DNA of 64,000 nt, taken from assembly GCA_025024175.1 (NCBI GenBank), contig QCXZ01000001.1, forward strand, positions 44,262,942-44,326,941. Direction: 5' to 3'. Below the pieces are notes generated by a model. It was not told the DNA's origin. It saw only the letters and a list, made by a program, of their open reading frames with translations, and did no database searches. Every line of letters begins with the position of its first letter. The first letter of the stretch is position 1. This document shows, in pieces, positions 47,581 to 60,030 of the stretch. This stretch comes from Rhyzopertha dominica. Its lineage: Eukaryota > Arthropoda > Insecta > Coleoptera > Bostrichidae. The translations under genes and the position numbers were made by a program.

Positions 47581-48935
47581 GGAACCCAGTTGAATAGAGA
47601 AAAAAAGTTCCTTCGTTTTCAAACGGCTTGAGGGAGATCAACTTCCAGATCTTGTCAGCGATTTGGTGAAAGATTTTCCAAGTAATTACTTTACCATGAT
47701 ATGCTTGGTTCGATTTACAAATATGAATTTCATGTTTACAGATACCCATATAGTGGATGATGAACACCTTTTCAACGATGAGAAAAATTATCCCGATGTT
47801 GCTGTTTAAGGCTCTATTATAATCAATTTGTTTTGGTGTAAAATACGCATGCGTAAAGTTAGTATGTATTAATATTAATAATAATTTCTAGACAGTTTAC
47901 CTACTCTAATTTTTAGCCAGTTTTCAATACCAGTTTTACTTCTCAAAGTTACCTGTACCATCAAAATCAATTCATTACAGCCGTTTATAATTCATTCACG
48001 TTTTATGTTTATTTTAGGTATTACTCAGTAAAAATGTTATCAACATTTCAAATTTCCTCTACTGTAGACTGTGAAATAAGTGTACATTGTAAGTGAGTTT
48101 TGGAAATTTTTTGTTTACTAGAGATGGAAATTGGTAATTTTATTCCTAAATATTAGCCCTAACCTTTCATAAGACTTAATTGAAAGTGTATTGTATGAAC
48201 AATAGTGGGTGATCCTGTGCTCCCAACATCATGATTTTGGCCACCATCCACACACTTTTCTTAAATCCCGTTTAGTCGTGTTTAGCAAATGTCGATTTTT
48301 TATTGCGTCCCTCTGAATTTGCAATAGATGAAGTCAGACGCTCAAGGTTTAAAAATAAATAAGCTGCAATCACAGTGACTCATAAAGCATATTTTCTGTG
48401 CCACATGTTTATACTTTGATTCAGTACACACTTTTTCCTTTCTAGAAACATAATTGTTTTGTCATAGCAAACGTATTTGGCATGAGTGGTGAATTAAATT
48501 GAACTTATTGCATCTGCCTACGTCACCGACTTTTTGGCAATGTGTTAAACAATTTTAATGCTTTCAGGGAACCTAAAACAGTGATGCACATAAAACACAT
48601 CATGTATAGTTAGGTGTGCATTATATACATGAACTAAATAACTGTCCCTGCTCTACCTGCTAAATTTAACCCACCCTCCCAATTTACTATCAGTTTATCG
48701 ATGTTCATTCTCCGTTCAGAAATCTACTTGTATCTATAATTGATTAAAATATGTATGCAGTGCACATGTATTGTGTCCAGCGAGCGTCTTATTGACAGTC
48801 ACTGCAACATCTTAATGGCATTACTTCCATTCGTCAGATGCTTGTCCCAAATTAACAGCGAAGCGTTTCAGAAGGTGTAGCGAAAGCAACGCTTACTGTA
48901 ACCTGGATCCTACGATCGGTTCTAGATGAGTCAAA
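47581..48935. other. Upstream region of the PDZ gene
   Basis: 1.35 kb. The last 250 bp (48690-48935) are less AT-rich and probably hold the promoter and 5' UTR. No clear TATA box. An out-of-frame ATG at 48926 opens a short uORF of 13 codons overlapping the true start. Confidence 0.45.
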
Positions 48936-51900
48936 ATGGCTGTAGAATTGCATTTCCTGAAAAGGGATAGCAAAACACCATGGGGCTTCCGTCTTACAGG
49001 TGGCTCCGAATACGATCAGCCACTTACAGTTGTGAAGGTAAGCAGTTACTCACACTAACTTCTATAAAAGGCAACAAAGTGACAGATAAACTTTATATTT
49101 CTAATATCTGGCAGTGGCTTCTGATTAGTAATTGAACAATCCACGTGTTTATAGGTAGCGCCTGAAAGCATGGCAGAATTGGCAGGACTACAAGTTGGTG
49201 ATATAGTAGTTCGAGTAAACGATACCCCAATGACCGGTATAACTCACACTCAGTCTCACGACGTTATCCACAAAGCAGGAAACGACTTCATCATGGCTGT
49301 GCGACGGTAAGTTGTACATCAGCCAGAATTCTGTGACAATAATTAAGATTTATTTCCAGGGACAGTTTTGAAAATCTGATCGCTAAGGAAATTGCAAACA
49401 TTGATGTAAGCATCAATCTCAATTCCTTGCATGACGTACCTAACTTGTTGTTTTATTTTGTGTTGCTATGCTTTTCCAAATGTATTAATATTGAGCAGTG
49501 GCGGACTAACATCCTCGGAGGCCCTGTGTACCATACAAATATTTCCCCATTTTGAAAATCAATAAAAATCAGATGGTATCCATTATTGAGGTCCTCATGG
49601 TATCTCATTGCGAGAAAGATCCTCATGTAATATACCCAGCAGGGATTTTAGGTAGTCCCCCCATAAGGGAGCGATTATCCGGGAAGCTGCTGTTATTTGT
49701 CGCGAATTCACAGGATTATTGCATTATGGAAAGAGCTTTCAATTAATGTATCAATAATGTGAGCTATTAGGCTATTACTTACTTCCTGTAGGCTTTAAAA
49801 CTCACCGACTTTAAATGACATCGTGTACAGTATTAAGAAGTATTATTAACGTGCTTAGTTTGGATTTTATTGGTTTCCCAAATGGTTACATCTGCGGCGT
49901 TCTGCCGTGGTTTCGGGTTTCGGAGTAATGCAATGCAATGCAATAAATAATTAAAGGCATGTGAACGAGAATATTACTCATAATCACTGCGATTATTTAA
50001 TTCCGGCGCCCATAGCGGGATGCGACTATCTTACTGCTCATCAGTGCTAATTTTTCGCTTCTTTCGGAACTGTAGTTTGTAGTACTTTTCTAATATTCAC
50101 AAGTAGTAGTGTAGTGGAATACAGAAGGTATGTAGTTGCCGAAACCCTATCAATGGTTCAAAAGCTGACAAAAAATCCTATTCTGACGTTTCGATCACTT
50201 CAGCAACATTTGTAAGTAAAGCTCCCAAAAGTTTTTTTTTTAAAGTAAATAAATAAATCACCTAGGAAGTGAGACGTCATGGAAATAACATGCCACATAG
50301 ATTTGAGTGTAGGGTGTTTAATCAGGTTAGATTTCATTATATTGTAGCGTTGCTTTAATGACGTCTCGCTTCCTTGGTGCTTGGTGTTTAATCACTAAAA
50401 AAATGTTTGAATTAGGTAACGACGTTTTAACGTCAGAATAGTAACTTGTGTTAGTGTTTAAATCAATGACAGCATTTCTCCTAAAAATAGTATTGATTTA
50501 CTTCACCTAAAATTAAAGGAGGCCTGATATTGTTTTTGCAACGAATAGTTATAAAAAAAAACCAAAAGAAGTCATTCATCTTGCTCTGTTTCATCTTCGG
50601 AACATAAATACTGAATCGACTCTCACATATAGTATGCTTAACGTAATTTGGCTGTTCAACTGCATTAGTAACAGAAACAAATAATTTTGATATTCCACAG
50701 GTATGCGGGGTCATTAAATTTTAGGAACTTTGCGTCTCAACACTATCACTACTTTACTAATCTAATATCAGCTAATATAATGCATGTATTGAGTACTTAC
50801 CTTTTCATTTAGGTCTAGGCCACGTATACAGAGATATAAAGTAGATTTAATATAATTGTTCAAACCACTAACCTAGGGATTCAATAAAAACACAAATTCG
50901 TACGGCCGGTACTCATTACCATTATCTTTACTATAGCCGATATTAGTTAATATTAAACCCGGTAACCATACAACTCCTTCAAGTAAGACAGACGGTTCAG
51001 ATTTAAAATTTAAATGACGGGGTTTTGATATTAACTTAATACGGAGAATAGGAACCAGCCACCGGCGCATAAACTGTTTGTATTACACTTTGTACATAAA
51101 CTCTCACTTTGCCACTGCAAACAAACGAAGTCCCAACCTCTCAACTAGAAATAAAAAGCCGCTGCAAATTCAATCAATACTTCCACATCCAATTGTCAAA
51201 ATGACATTTACGTTTTCATTTCTTATATTTTGAGATTTGAGCATCTTTTCTTTCTACTCATTTTTTTAAGACAAACAGTTCCCGTGATATTAGCAAAAAT
51301 ATAAAAAAATTTAAAATCGGTTTTTTTTCAAATAACTCGAAAATTATTAACTTAACCAAATAATTACAAGAGTCCTTTAAAAATTATCGTACGAGCAGAG
51401 TCTATAATAGGTTTTTTTTGGGAATATTTCAAAAATGTCAAAATTTTGGATAAATTTTCTATGACGCTTTTTGTAAAAAACTTTATTTCCTATCTGGTGG
51501 TATTTTCATTTTTTGAATATATTAAATATATTCAGTGATATTTAGAAAAACAGTTTTCTTTAAGTGACGCTTTTTTGCTAATATCTTCTAAACAGCTTGC
51601 TGCACCGAAAATTTACAAGAACGAATAATACTCGCAGTTATACTACTAATCACACACTAAAACAANAAAAAATTAAAATAAAAAATTTGCAAAAAGGGTA
51701 GTACGCTCCAATTTCGCCCNCTTTCCGATACCCTACTTATCCCACAAACAATAGGTCGCTTTGGGTAGTTGAGATTTATACGTTTGCCAAAATTTCAAGT
51801 TCATATTCGAAAGTTATCGTGTCCACAAACACACAGACAAGAAATTTGTTTTTGCTCAAATTTTGTTTTTTTTGCGTTTTCGACAATTTTAAAGCAAATG

Positions 51901-54900
51901 AGCAACTAAAAATTTTTGAAAATTTTTCTCGCGACGCAATACTTCCCATCCGTTGGATGTGGAAGTAATAGGTACGTCGGAAAACAAGAAATTACCAGCA
52001 AACGTTTGCTACTGTGCTGTGGTGCTGGACTGCCACTCAAACCGATCATAAGTCATAACCTTAGAAGATTTCAACATTCCCGCGCTATAGCTCGCAACGT
52101 TAGCATAGCAGTGTTACCACATTATTTTTTTTTAACACACAACAACCGGAAGAACTAATTAATTGTTTGACAGAAATAGTGTTGTCTAAGGTGTCTGCTT
52201 AAATAATACGGTCATTTGTAAGTTTTCCTATAAATATTATAAATATTACTACCTAATGGTAGGTTTTTACCACATTTTAATTTAGTTATTTAATTCCTCA
52301 ACTTGAAAATGCCCCTCCCCCCTTAGCCTGCCAGTGAGATTAAGATAGTTTTTGTATAAAACACCCTACCTGTTTAATTATTCATGGAGAATCTGAAACT
52401 TCTCTTTTGAAAGTTTTTACTACAATAAATTTGAGTTCAGGAGAATCTTCCTTTATGTACTCCTAGTTAATTGCAGAAGTTGATCATGTGTGACATGTGA
52501 CATTCCGAAGTAAAACTAATTGTCAAGGTTACAATACCTTGCTGTCTGCCCCGGGTCCCGTCAGATTCATCATCAACTTAAAAAATAACTAAATAAAAAA
52601 CAGTAATTTTTAAATATTACTTGAATAAGGTGGCGACCACCATTTTTTACACATTGTACGAGCCTCATATCTCATAATATTTACACGACAATGTTGTTGC
52701 ACTAATTCTTCAATTTTTCCTTCAATTCGCATTTTTAATTCATGGACAAGTTAGAAAATCTTCAACTTGATGTATCTTTATAAAGGGTAATCACAAGAGC
52801 TCATGCAGGTCTGGTGATCGTGGAGGGCCTATCAATATCCCCATTCCTACTGATGAGGCCATTTGGAAAAAGGTCCTTCAGAATGTTCATTGGCGTCCTG
52901 GATGTATGATTATAGTTACTCCATCCTCTTGGAAATAAGTGTGGAATGAGAAGGGTTTACAGCAATTTAACATTATATACGAGGCATGTTTTTTAAGTAA
53001 GTACCGTTTTACGATTACGCCGCCGCAGCGCTACGGTCGGCGTTCCGCGCATGCGCGCTGGTTACCTACATCTCTTGTCTACGCACTGACGCCATTACAG
53101 TTTGATTCTTCATTGTATACGTTGTTTACTGAGTGTTTAAGATGCCTCCGACAATCCTGAGTCCCGCCGATTGTGAAGTACGGGCTGTTATACGATTTCT
53201 TAGTGCTAAAGGCGTAAAACCGATCGATATTCATCGTGAGATCTGTGAAGTTTACGGACAAAACATTATGAGTGATGGAATGGTAAGGAAATGGGTGAGA
53301 GCATTTAAATATGGCCGCACAAATGTGCATGATGAAGAACGGAGTGGGCGTCCTTCGGTCGTTAATGAAGATTTGGTGCAGAAAGTGAACGAAAAGGTGA
53401 GAGAAAACAAACGCTTTACAATTTCATCATTGTGCGACTGCTTTCCTCAATATTCTCGTAGTGTTTTGTATCGCATTGTGACCGAGAACTTGAATTACCG
53501 GAAATTGTGTTCACGTTGGGTTCCGAAAATGTTGACGGATTTGCACAAAACCCAACGTTTGGGTAGTGCATTGACTTTCCTTGAGCGGTACCACAATGAA
53601 GGTGAAGATTTTTTAGACTAAGTTGTTACTGGTGACGAAACATGGGTGGCCTACGTCACACCGGAATCGAAAAAACAATCCATGGAATGGCGACATTCAT
53701 CATCACCCAAAAAAGTGAAGTTTAAGCAAACAATTTCTGCCCGGAAAATCATGTGCACAGTTTTTTGGGACAGAAAAGGAGTATTGCTAGTGGAGTTTCT
53801 GCCTCGTAATGAGACAATCAATGCAGCGTCTTATTATAAGACACTGAACAATCTGCGTCGTGCAATCCAGAACAAAAGACGTGGCAAGTTGAGTAAGGGT
53901 ATCGTTTTGTTGCATGACAATGCCCGTCCACATGTGGCTAATCGGACCAAAGATCTCATCAAATCTTTTAAATGGGAAACTCTAGATCATCCTCCATACA
54001 GCCNTGATCTGGCGCCCAGCGACTACCATTTGTTCCTGCACTTGAAGAAACACCTGGGTGGTCAGCGTCTTCAAGACGATAACGAAGTCGAAACATTTGT
54101 GATACAGTGGTTAACAAGTCAGGCGGCAGAATTTTATGAGGAGGGTATTCAAAAACTGGTGCCACGTTATGACAAGTGCCTCAATATTCACGGAAATTAT
54201 GTAGAAAAGTAGATTAAGGTACAGGCTTTCATGTAAGATAAAATTATTGCGATATCTTTGCACGTCTTTTTTTAATTCCAAAACGGTACTTACTTAAAAA
54301 ACATGCCTCGTATAACGTTATATAGTTACTGTACTATTTATTATTATTAGTTCTAAATCTTACCAACGACGATGGGTGGGACAATAACGATTAGTTGGCA
54401 ATAAATTGCAGATTTGTATTTGAATTTGTATTTCTACCTGCTGGTCTTTACACCCTAAAACCGTTTAGTATCATCTGTTTTGAAGAGGAAGAAGGAAACG
54501 AGAGCTCTCCATTGTTAGCTAGATTTACAACGTAAAGTCAAAATTCACTATTTCGGTTGGACGAGATATATATTCATTGAGAAGACAATGAGTCTCGTCG
54601 TTCATATAATAAATAATGTGCTCACAAAAGCGAGAGGACGCTGGTATACGCTGTACATGACAAAGCATATATGTATTGCACAATTTTATATAAACATTTA
54701 ATTCTTATTTTTGCGAAGTATTCCTTACAAGTAAAAAACCGTTATAAGATAGTGGAAAAGAATATACTATACGGTTAATATCTTCCATGGATGTAATCAA
54801 CCCCCAATAGCACAGAAAAAACGCTGCCGTAGAAGTATCGATCGAAGTATAACAGACTCTACCAGAATGAAATTCACCTTAAGGTATGGTCCCAAATTGT

Positions 54901-57349
54901 CCGAAAATTTTAAGATTCTAAAGGGGTCTACTCAAGTTGTTTAAAATAATATATTACTATAAAATTTTTTTTAATTCCGACAGTATAGTTTTTCTGGTCT
55001 GGTTGTTATTTATCGACCATAAAGAAATGTGAAGAGGATATCTCTTGTTTTAACTTGCCTAAAAATGATCGTCTCAGGATTTTGCGATCTAGTACATTAG
55101 GAGCAGTCACTTCGGCGCAGCCATTAAGGCGACGCAGTTTGGGCGCCAGGATATTAGGGCGGGGATAGAGACGTTCCTGCGCAAGGACATTACTGCGCTT
55201 GAACAATCGGGCGCGAGAATGCTTTTAAAACAAAGACAATCAGGTCTATAGTTAAGCTATTGCGCANATATAAAGACATATATTTTTGTTTCCGTCTCCG
55301 TCGCTACTCCAATATCTATATGTCATATTCTGTTACGGATTCTAAAAACGTGCCAGGTAACGCAGCATGATGAGATAATTTGTTGTTAATGAGTGGATTG
55401 ACTATTTATATTAATCGCCAAATTCTTCTTTTAGGATGAACAGAGCAATTCGGAGGTTCTAAACATTTTAAAGCACACACTACCTGAAACAACAACTTTT
55501 GAAGTCGAGAAGTCGGAAGAATCGCACGTGGAGGCAACAAATGGACTAGACTCCTCAAAAACTGGGTTTATACAGGTCGAAATAACCATAAAGGACCAAG
55601 AAGAAATATGCGCAAATGTTGAAGAACAAACAGCCAAATATGAAGAGGAACACCATTCAAGGTGAAAAAATGAAATGCATTGTAGGCACACTAGATAAAT
55701 TGAAGTACTCAGTTCTAGGCAATATCATTCTGATGTACAAATATCCCAGGAATCCAATGTGTGTTCGATAGAGGTAAAGTTTTCCTTACCACGTATATTA
55801 TATGTAGAGATTACTATCTTCCATTTCTTGATGATAATATTATTTAAATAAAAAGTGACAGAAAATGGAAAAAAACAGAGTTTCGATAAAGTAATTATGA
55901 GATTCAAAAAGGGTTATTTGCAAAAATTAAAAAAAAAACCGCCGAAACGAGTAATTTATGCGACGTCGTCAGATGTTTTTTTTTTATAGAATCGTATGTT
56001 TTTTGTGTCATTCAAGCCCTCATTATCTAGCGAATTTAACCATTATATCATTTGGCATAAAGCAGTTAAAACTGACACAATTGGAAAAACGGTTATTCAA
56101 CATGTTCACAAATAAGACAAAATACGTCATCAAGTGACTTTGGTTTCCGCATTTAATAAATTAGCAAGTTTTAGAATTAACAAAAAAACATTGCAGAGCC
56201 AGTACTTGTTGAACATCAACAATTCCAAAAAACTTGGTGTGTGTCAGATTGTAAATTGACTGATTACACTTTGAACATTTGTATGCCTACTTCTTTATGT
56301 AATTCTTTTGAACATTATTTTATCAGTATGTGTTAAATAACCCTTCTGCAAGTTGAGCCCACTTTGATTGTTTTGAATTTTATGCGTCAATGTATCCACA
56401 CGTGATATAATCTAGATGGAAGCCTTTTAAAATTTTAGCAACTACCATTTCTTTTTAGCATTTCCTAATAACTGCGACCTATTACAGGCAAGGAAAATAA
56501 ACAAATAATAAGCACTTTAGTTTAAAATAAATAAGAATATCAATACAAAAATATTATGATAAGCAGGATGATAGGCCTTAGTAGTTAATTGTACTTTTAG
56601 GGGCTCTGGTAGTAATTAACTCAAAAGTGTTCTCTATACGATATCACAAGCTCAGCCAAGCGGTTCCAGTTGTCTAAAAAACGCTACAATGTCAAGTTAA
56701 ACCTTTTTAGGGTAATATTCTAAGATATCACATACAATAAAAAAGTAGGTTTTGCAGAAACAACTAAAGCTGATTCTTTTCTCCATTTCTTTACATTTCA
56801 CTTTTCACTAATGATTTGTTTTGTTTAGAATTATATAATGCCCACTTGTCAATTTAAGTGTAGACTGATACAGTGTATATTTATTAGAAAGTTGTAACGG
56901 AATCTAAGTCGCCGGATGGATTTCCCAGTGTGGAAGGCAAGAAATGGTCGACATTTCTGCAAAAACCTGATAAGCCTAAGCCGAAACCGAAAAAGGTTGA
57001 ACCTGAACAACCTGAGGTACAAATCAGTCTATCATCTGGATGAAAAATAATAAAGAGTATTTCTAGGGAGAACAGTATCGAGTAATTATCAAGAAGCAGA
57101 AGAAGAAGCAAAAAAAGGAAGAAGAACAGGAAATTACTTGCCAAACCGAAGTCGAAAACAACTGTGAAACGGAAACTGCTGTAACTATTGTGGAAGAGGA
57201 GGAAACGCACATGGAACAATCACAGGAGGAATATCACGTTAGCCAAGAATACGAAACAGAGGTTAACGTGCAAATCCAGTCTGAGGAACAGCAGGAAATG
57301 TTTGTTGAAGTAGAATCAGAAGCGGAAGCCAACGCTATAGTAGAACAAG
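48936..57349 (+). CDS. Zasp/ALP-Enigma-like PDZ protein with acidic tail (seven exons visible)
   Basis: Exons: 48936-49037, 49155-49306, 49360-49405, 55435-55661, 55713-55773, 56888-57016, 57067-57349, all with GT..AG ends and matching phases; 333 aa visible. Residues 3-86 are one PDZ domain: PWGFRLTGG (residues 15-23, the carboxylate-binding loop with the P-W-G-F signature of ALP/Enigma proteins), QPLTVVKV, AGLQVGDIVVRVN and the HxxAxxxI-like helix SHDVIHKAGN. These proteins sit at muscle Z-discs and bind alpha-actinin. Residues 100-333 are Glu-rich and probably disordered, with a basic patch KPKPKPKK (exon 6) and KKQKKKQKKEEE (exon 7). No LIM domain is seen. The start at 48936 has CAAAATGG context. 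Exon 7 may splice on (GTAGGT at 57350) or read through to a stop at 57356. A 6-kb third intron carries a mariner. Confidence 0.88.
50179..50441. repeat. Small inverted-repeat element (MITE-like)
   Basis: The outer pair CTATTCTGACGTT (50179) and AACGTCAGAATAG (50429-50441) is perfect. The inner pair 50259-50280 and 50358-50379 (CACCTAGGAAGTGAGACGTC and its near complement) matches at about 20 of 22 positions. 263 bp in all, no coding. It could fold as a long hairpin. Confidence 0.6.
52610..52925 (-). pseudogene. C-terminal relic of an IS630/Tc1-superfamily-like transposase
   Basis: Minus strand, two frames: LKDLFPNGLISRNGDID (like L.E.FPNRWIGR.G), then GPPRSPDL (the W-P-P-R-S-P-D-L catalytic box, third acidic residue kept), then VHELKMRIEGKIEELVQ and a decaying end. 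The order fits the tail of the transposases with this box that are frequent in insects. Frameshifted and truncated. Confidence 0.6.
52980..54310 (+). mobile_element. mariner element, near-intact
   Basis: 1331 bp with perfect 31-bp terminal inverted repeats (CGAGGCATGTTTTTTAAGTA at 52980; complement ending at 54310), flanked by TA on both sides (52978-52979, 54311-54312). It encodes one transposase with a single in-frame stop. Structure is complete apart from that stop and one ambiguous base at 54004. Confidence 0.95.
53142..54212 (+). pseudogene. mariner transposase (DD34D), one premature stop
   Basis: 356 codons from the ATG at 53142 (MPPTILSPADC) to the stop at 54210-54212, one frame throughout. 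The N-terminal half has the helix-turn-helix DNA-binding region (SDGMVRKWVRAFKYGRTNVH; DEERSGRPS as the linker). Catalytic Asp residues: VVTGDETW, HDNARPH and APSDYHLF, with exactly 34 residues between second and third, which defines mariner. A TAA at 53619-53621 interrupts just before the first catalytic motif and is the only disabling change seen. The ambiguous base lies in the PPYS.DLAPS box. Cuts and pastes at TA when intact. Confidence 0.93.
55085..55225. repeat. Cluster of degenerate GCGC-bounded short repeats
   Basis: Within an AT-rich intron a 140-bp GC-rich patch holds GCGCCAGGATATTAGGGCG, GCGCAAGGACATTACTGCG and GCGCAGCCATTAAGGCG, three related units. No gene fits; a minus-strand open frame here is a by-product of the repeats. 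Confidence 0.5.
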
Positions 57350-60030
57350 GTAGGTAGCTAAATATATATTTTTAGAATTAGTAGTAGGATAAAGCTAGAC
57401 GTTATGATTAAAAAGTTAATTTAAAACTGAAGAGTTGTAGAAGTTCCTGGTGGCTGTATCTTTGATACACCAGTAATTTGATGCGGACACGTCTATCTTA
57501 AATACTTGGTAGAGGAGGTAGCAAACTTTGAGTTAAAGTGAACAAGACAAAGAATAATCAACCAAAGTAAGCAATTTCATTTTACTGCACCCTCCTTTTT
57601 CGCTGGGCTTTCCCTGTACTTGCCGACCGTGTAAATTGTAGGTTGTACCGCTAAATGGTTCACACCGATTTTCGCAAAATGACCGAACAATCGCCAATTA
57701 GGACCCTGTACTTCGTCGTTCGTAAGCCTACCGCTAGATGAGCTGATGGTGATTTCCACAAAATTAACACTAAAGTGTACCATAAGACGTACCTCCGTGA
57801 ATAATTCCTTTCTGTGTTTGCCACAAAGTAAAAACTTTGTCGTTTAATTTTGAAATTCTTCTGTTACTGGGTGCCTCATTGAATGAAGGAAGGTACCGAT
57901 TGTATAAAACAGGTCCTTTTATGTGCTGCTTAAAATTAATAACAAATGAACGTAGCCTTTTCAATTATAATTTTGTTGCGCGAATCCGTTTTAGCGCTCG
58001 TAATTTAGTTGTTGGTTTTTTCACTTATCGCTTTCAGTGTAATTTAGATACTTACTGTACCTTCAGCATCCTCTTTTTATTTCAAAAAATGCTTTTCAGA
58101 TTGCTTAGGTACTTAGGTTTTGGTGTCTAATTAACTACTATAACTTTTATGAAAACCTCTAGAGATGAAATTAGCATTATCACGAGCACCTATGAACCTA
58201 AATTTGGTCATTTGCTATTCAGTGACGTGACGCCTACGTTGCTATCCATTATCAAGGCAGCAGCTATTGGAAAACGCATATTCTATGTACTGAAAAATCT
58301 CAAAATACACTCGAGAAATTTTTATTTTATTTTTTGCCAAAGAATTATTTACTACGGGGGAAGAAGTCTGGCTAAACACAGATAAAGCGTCAGTGAGAAA
58401 AGAGAATATGAGTTTGGAAAAAGACTATATAAAAGGGATGGGGGCGGTGCTGGCGGTTTTATATTTAGTCGAACACTATTAGTTTTTATAACCTTCTTAT
58501 TGAAAGTTGGTTAGTAAAAATAGACATTTATTTACAATCAAATATTACATCTAGTTCTTTGTTTTACTTGAAACACCTGTCAACTCAACATCAACTGTGC
58601 TCATCAAAATACTCAAATTTGTTTCTCATCGTTGAAGTATTTTTATAGTTCGTTGACTTTTTTAAATTTTAAACCAGTGTTAAGCTTCGTCGTTAATAAA
58701 AGTAAGCATTCCTTGATGATTATAAATTCTTTGCATGATGGTAACGTATGAAAGTATTTAAGCAATGCAATGAGCAATCAAGTTCTCTGGTCAACAACAT
58801 CCGGGGGGTCTAGAGGCACTATTCTTGGACCTTTATTACATTTAATTTAGACATTTGACATAATATCATGCTTCAAACATTGTTGAGTATCGAGTTTTAT
58901 AGCATGCCAATGACTACAAAATTTTTGTGACCTTCAACACATCTACTAATTTGCTCACAAACTTAACTTAGAACAGAATTAGAATACTGTTCAGCTATAT
59001 ATATTTAACACGGTGTCAAGTTACAGAAAAACATCTTACTTTTCACTCAAATACATTTAATTATCAATAAAAATACTGGGAGCTACCACCCTGCACTACA
59101 CAGTTTAAAATTATTGCCTCATATTATTTTATCCCTGTCCAAATTCACTGCACCAGTGTCAATTTCACAACAGCAGCTGTAGATTTATTTTTAAATCGAT
59201 AAATATGATGTGCAAACACAACAAAATTATGAACTGAAATAAGAGGAAAGGAGATTTTAGGAGACGTACAAAGGAGATGAATAGAATGATGTTGCACATT
59301 ACACCTATATTTTTTAACTGGCATAATATCTAAATCTCCGGTGGCGCTCATTGGTTGGCTACCATTATTTGAAGCCTTGGCGGAACGCTGAATCTTGCGA
59401 GCTCGTCAAGAACATCTGTAATCCTAGCCTTGTTATCTGATACTGCAAGACAAAATATATTCCTAGTATCCTAGTAACCTAGCATATATCCGACGTTGTT
59501 TTTAAATTACCGTTGCGATGACTTACTTACTATTAGTTACATTAAATTACGCTTTGTTAAATGCATAGACGTGATGTTACAAATATAAAAGTAACACCCA
59601 ATTATCTAGGTCACGCTAGTCGGTAGTTCTAGTAAGTATAAGAGAACGTATCGCTACAGCAGGCCAATATATGTTTTTGAAAAACTATTGCCAACTTTAC
59701 CCAATAATCAAACCAGGAATCTTTGATTATGCTATTGTTATAGTCAAATGTGATGGCACTACATCACCAAAACCCTATTCAGATTAGAGGTCCAAACGGC
59801 ATATACGAGTATACACATCTCGAATCTGAATAGGACTTTGGTGGCCTTGTGACATCACAGTCAAAAGGTCCCTGGTTTGATCCCAGGTTAAAGCTGGTAA
59901 TACTGTTTCGGAAACATACTTGCTAGATATTGTAGTGAGCTAACGAGAACAGGTGGTAGGGTACTGGTAGTATCAGTGAATCAAAGATTTAAATTAGAAG
60001 TATATTTGTTTATTATTTGAACAGTCTGAA
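57350..60030. other. Non-coding stretch after exon 7 of the PDZ gene
   Basis: 2.7 kb. No sure exon. A less AT-rich patch at 57580-57960 has two minus-strand open stretches of 64-68 codons without recognised motifs and could be a relic. A hairpin-forming pair is at 59767-59841. Confidence 0.45.
59767..59841. repeat. Inverted repeat followed by a tRNA B-box-like motif
   Basis: 59767-59789 (CCAAAACCCTATTCAGATTA start) pairs with 59819-59841 with a 29-base loop and few mismatches. At 59873 GGTTTGATCCCAGG resembles a pol III B box. A SINE-like remnant is possible. Confidence 0.45.

Larger units (their letters stand above)
49406..55434 (+). other. Third intron of the PDZ gene
   Basis: 6 kb. It contains an inverted-repeat element (50179-50441), a CAGTGGCGGACTAACA sequence at 49496 that resembles a hAT end but has no partner found, a transposase relic (52610-52925), a mariner (52980-54310) and GC-rich short repeats (55085-55225). 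The stretch 50700-52600 shows nothing I can name. Confidence 0.65.

Noticed and set aside
49496..49530. hAT terminal sequence CAGTGGCGGACTAACA
   Set aside because: Resembles a hAT end, but no inverted partner and no 8-bp duplication found within a few kb.
59840..59895. tRNA gene
   Set aside because: Only a B-box-like stretch is present; no cloverleaf with acceptor stem could be formed by eye.
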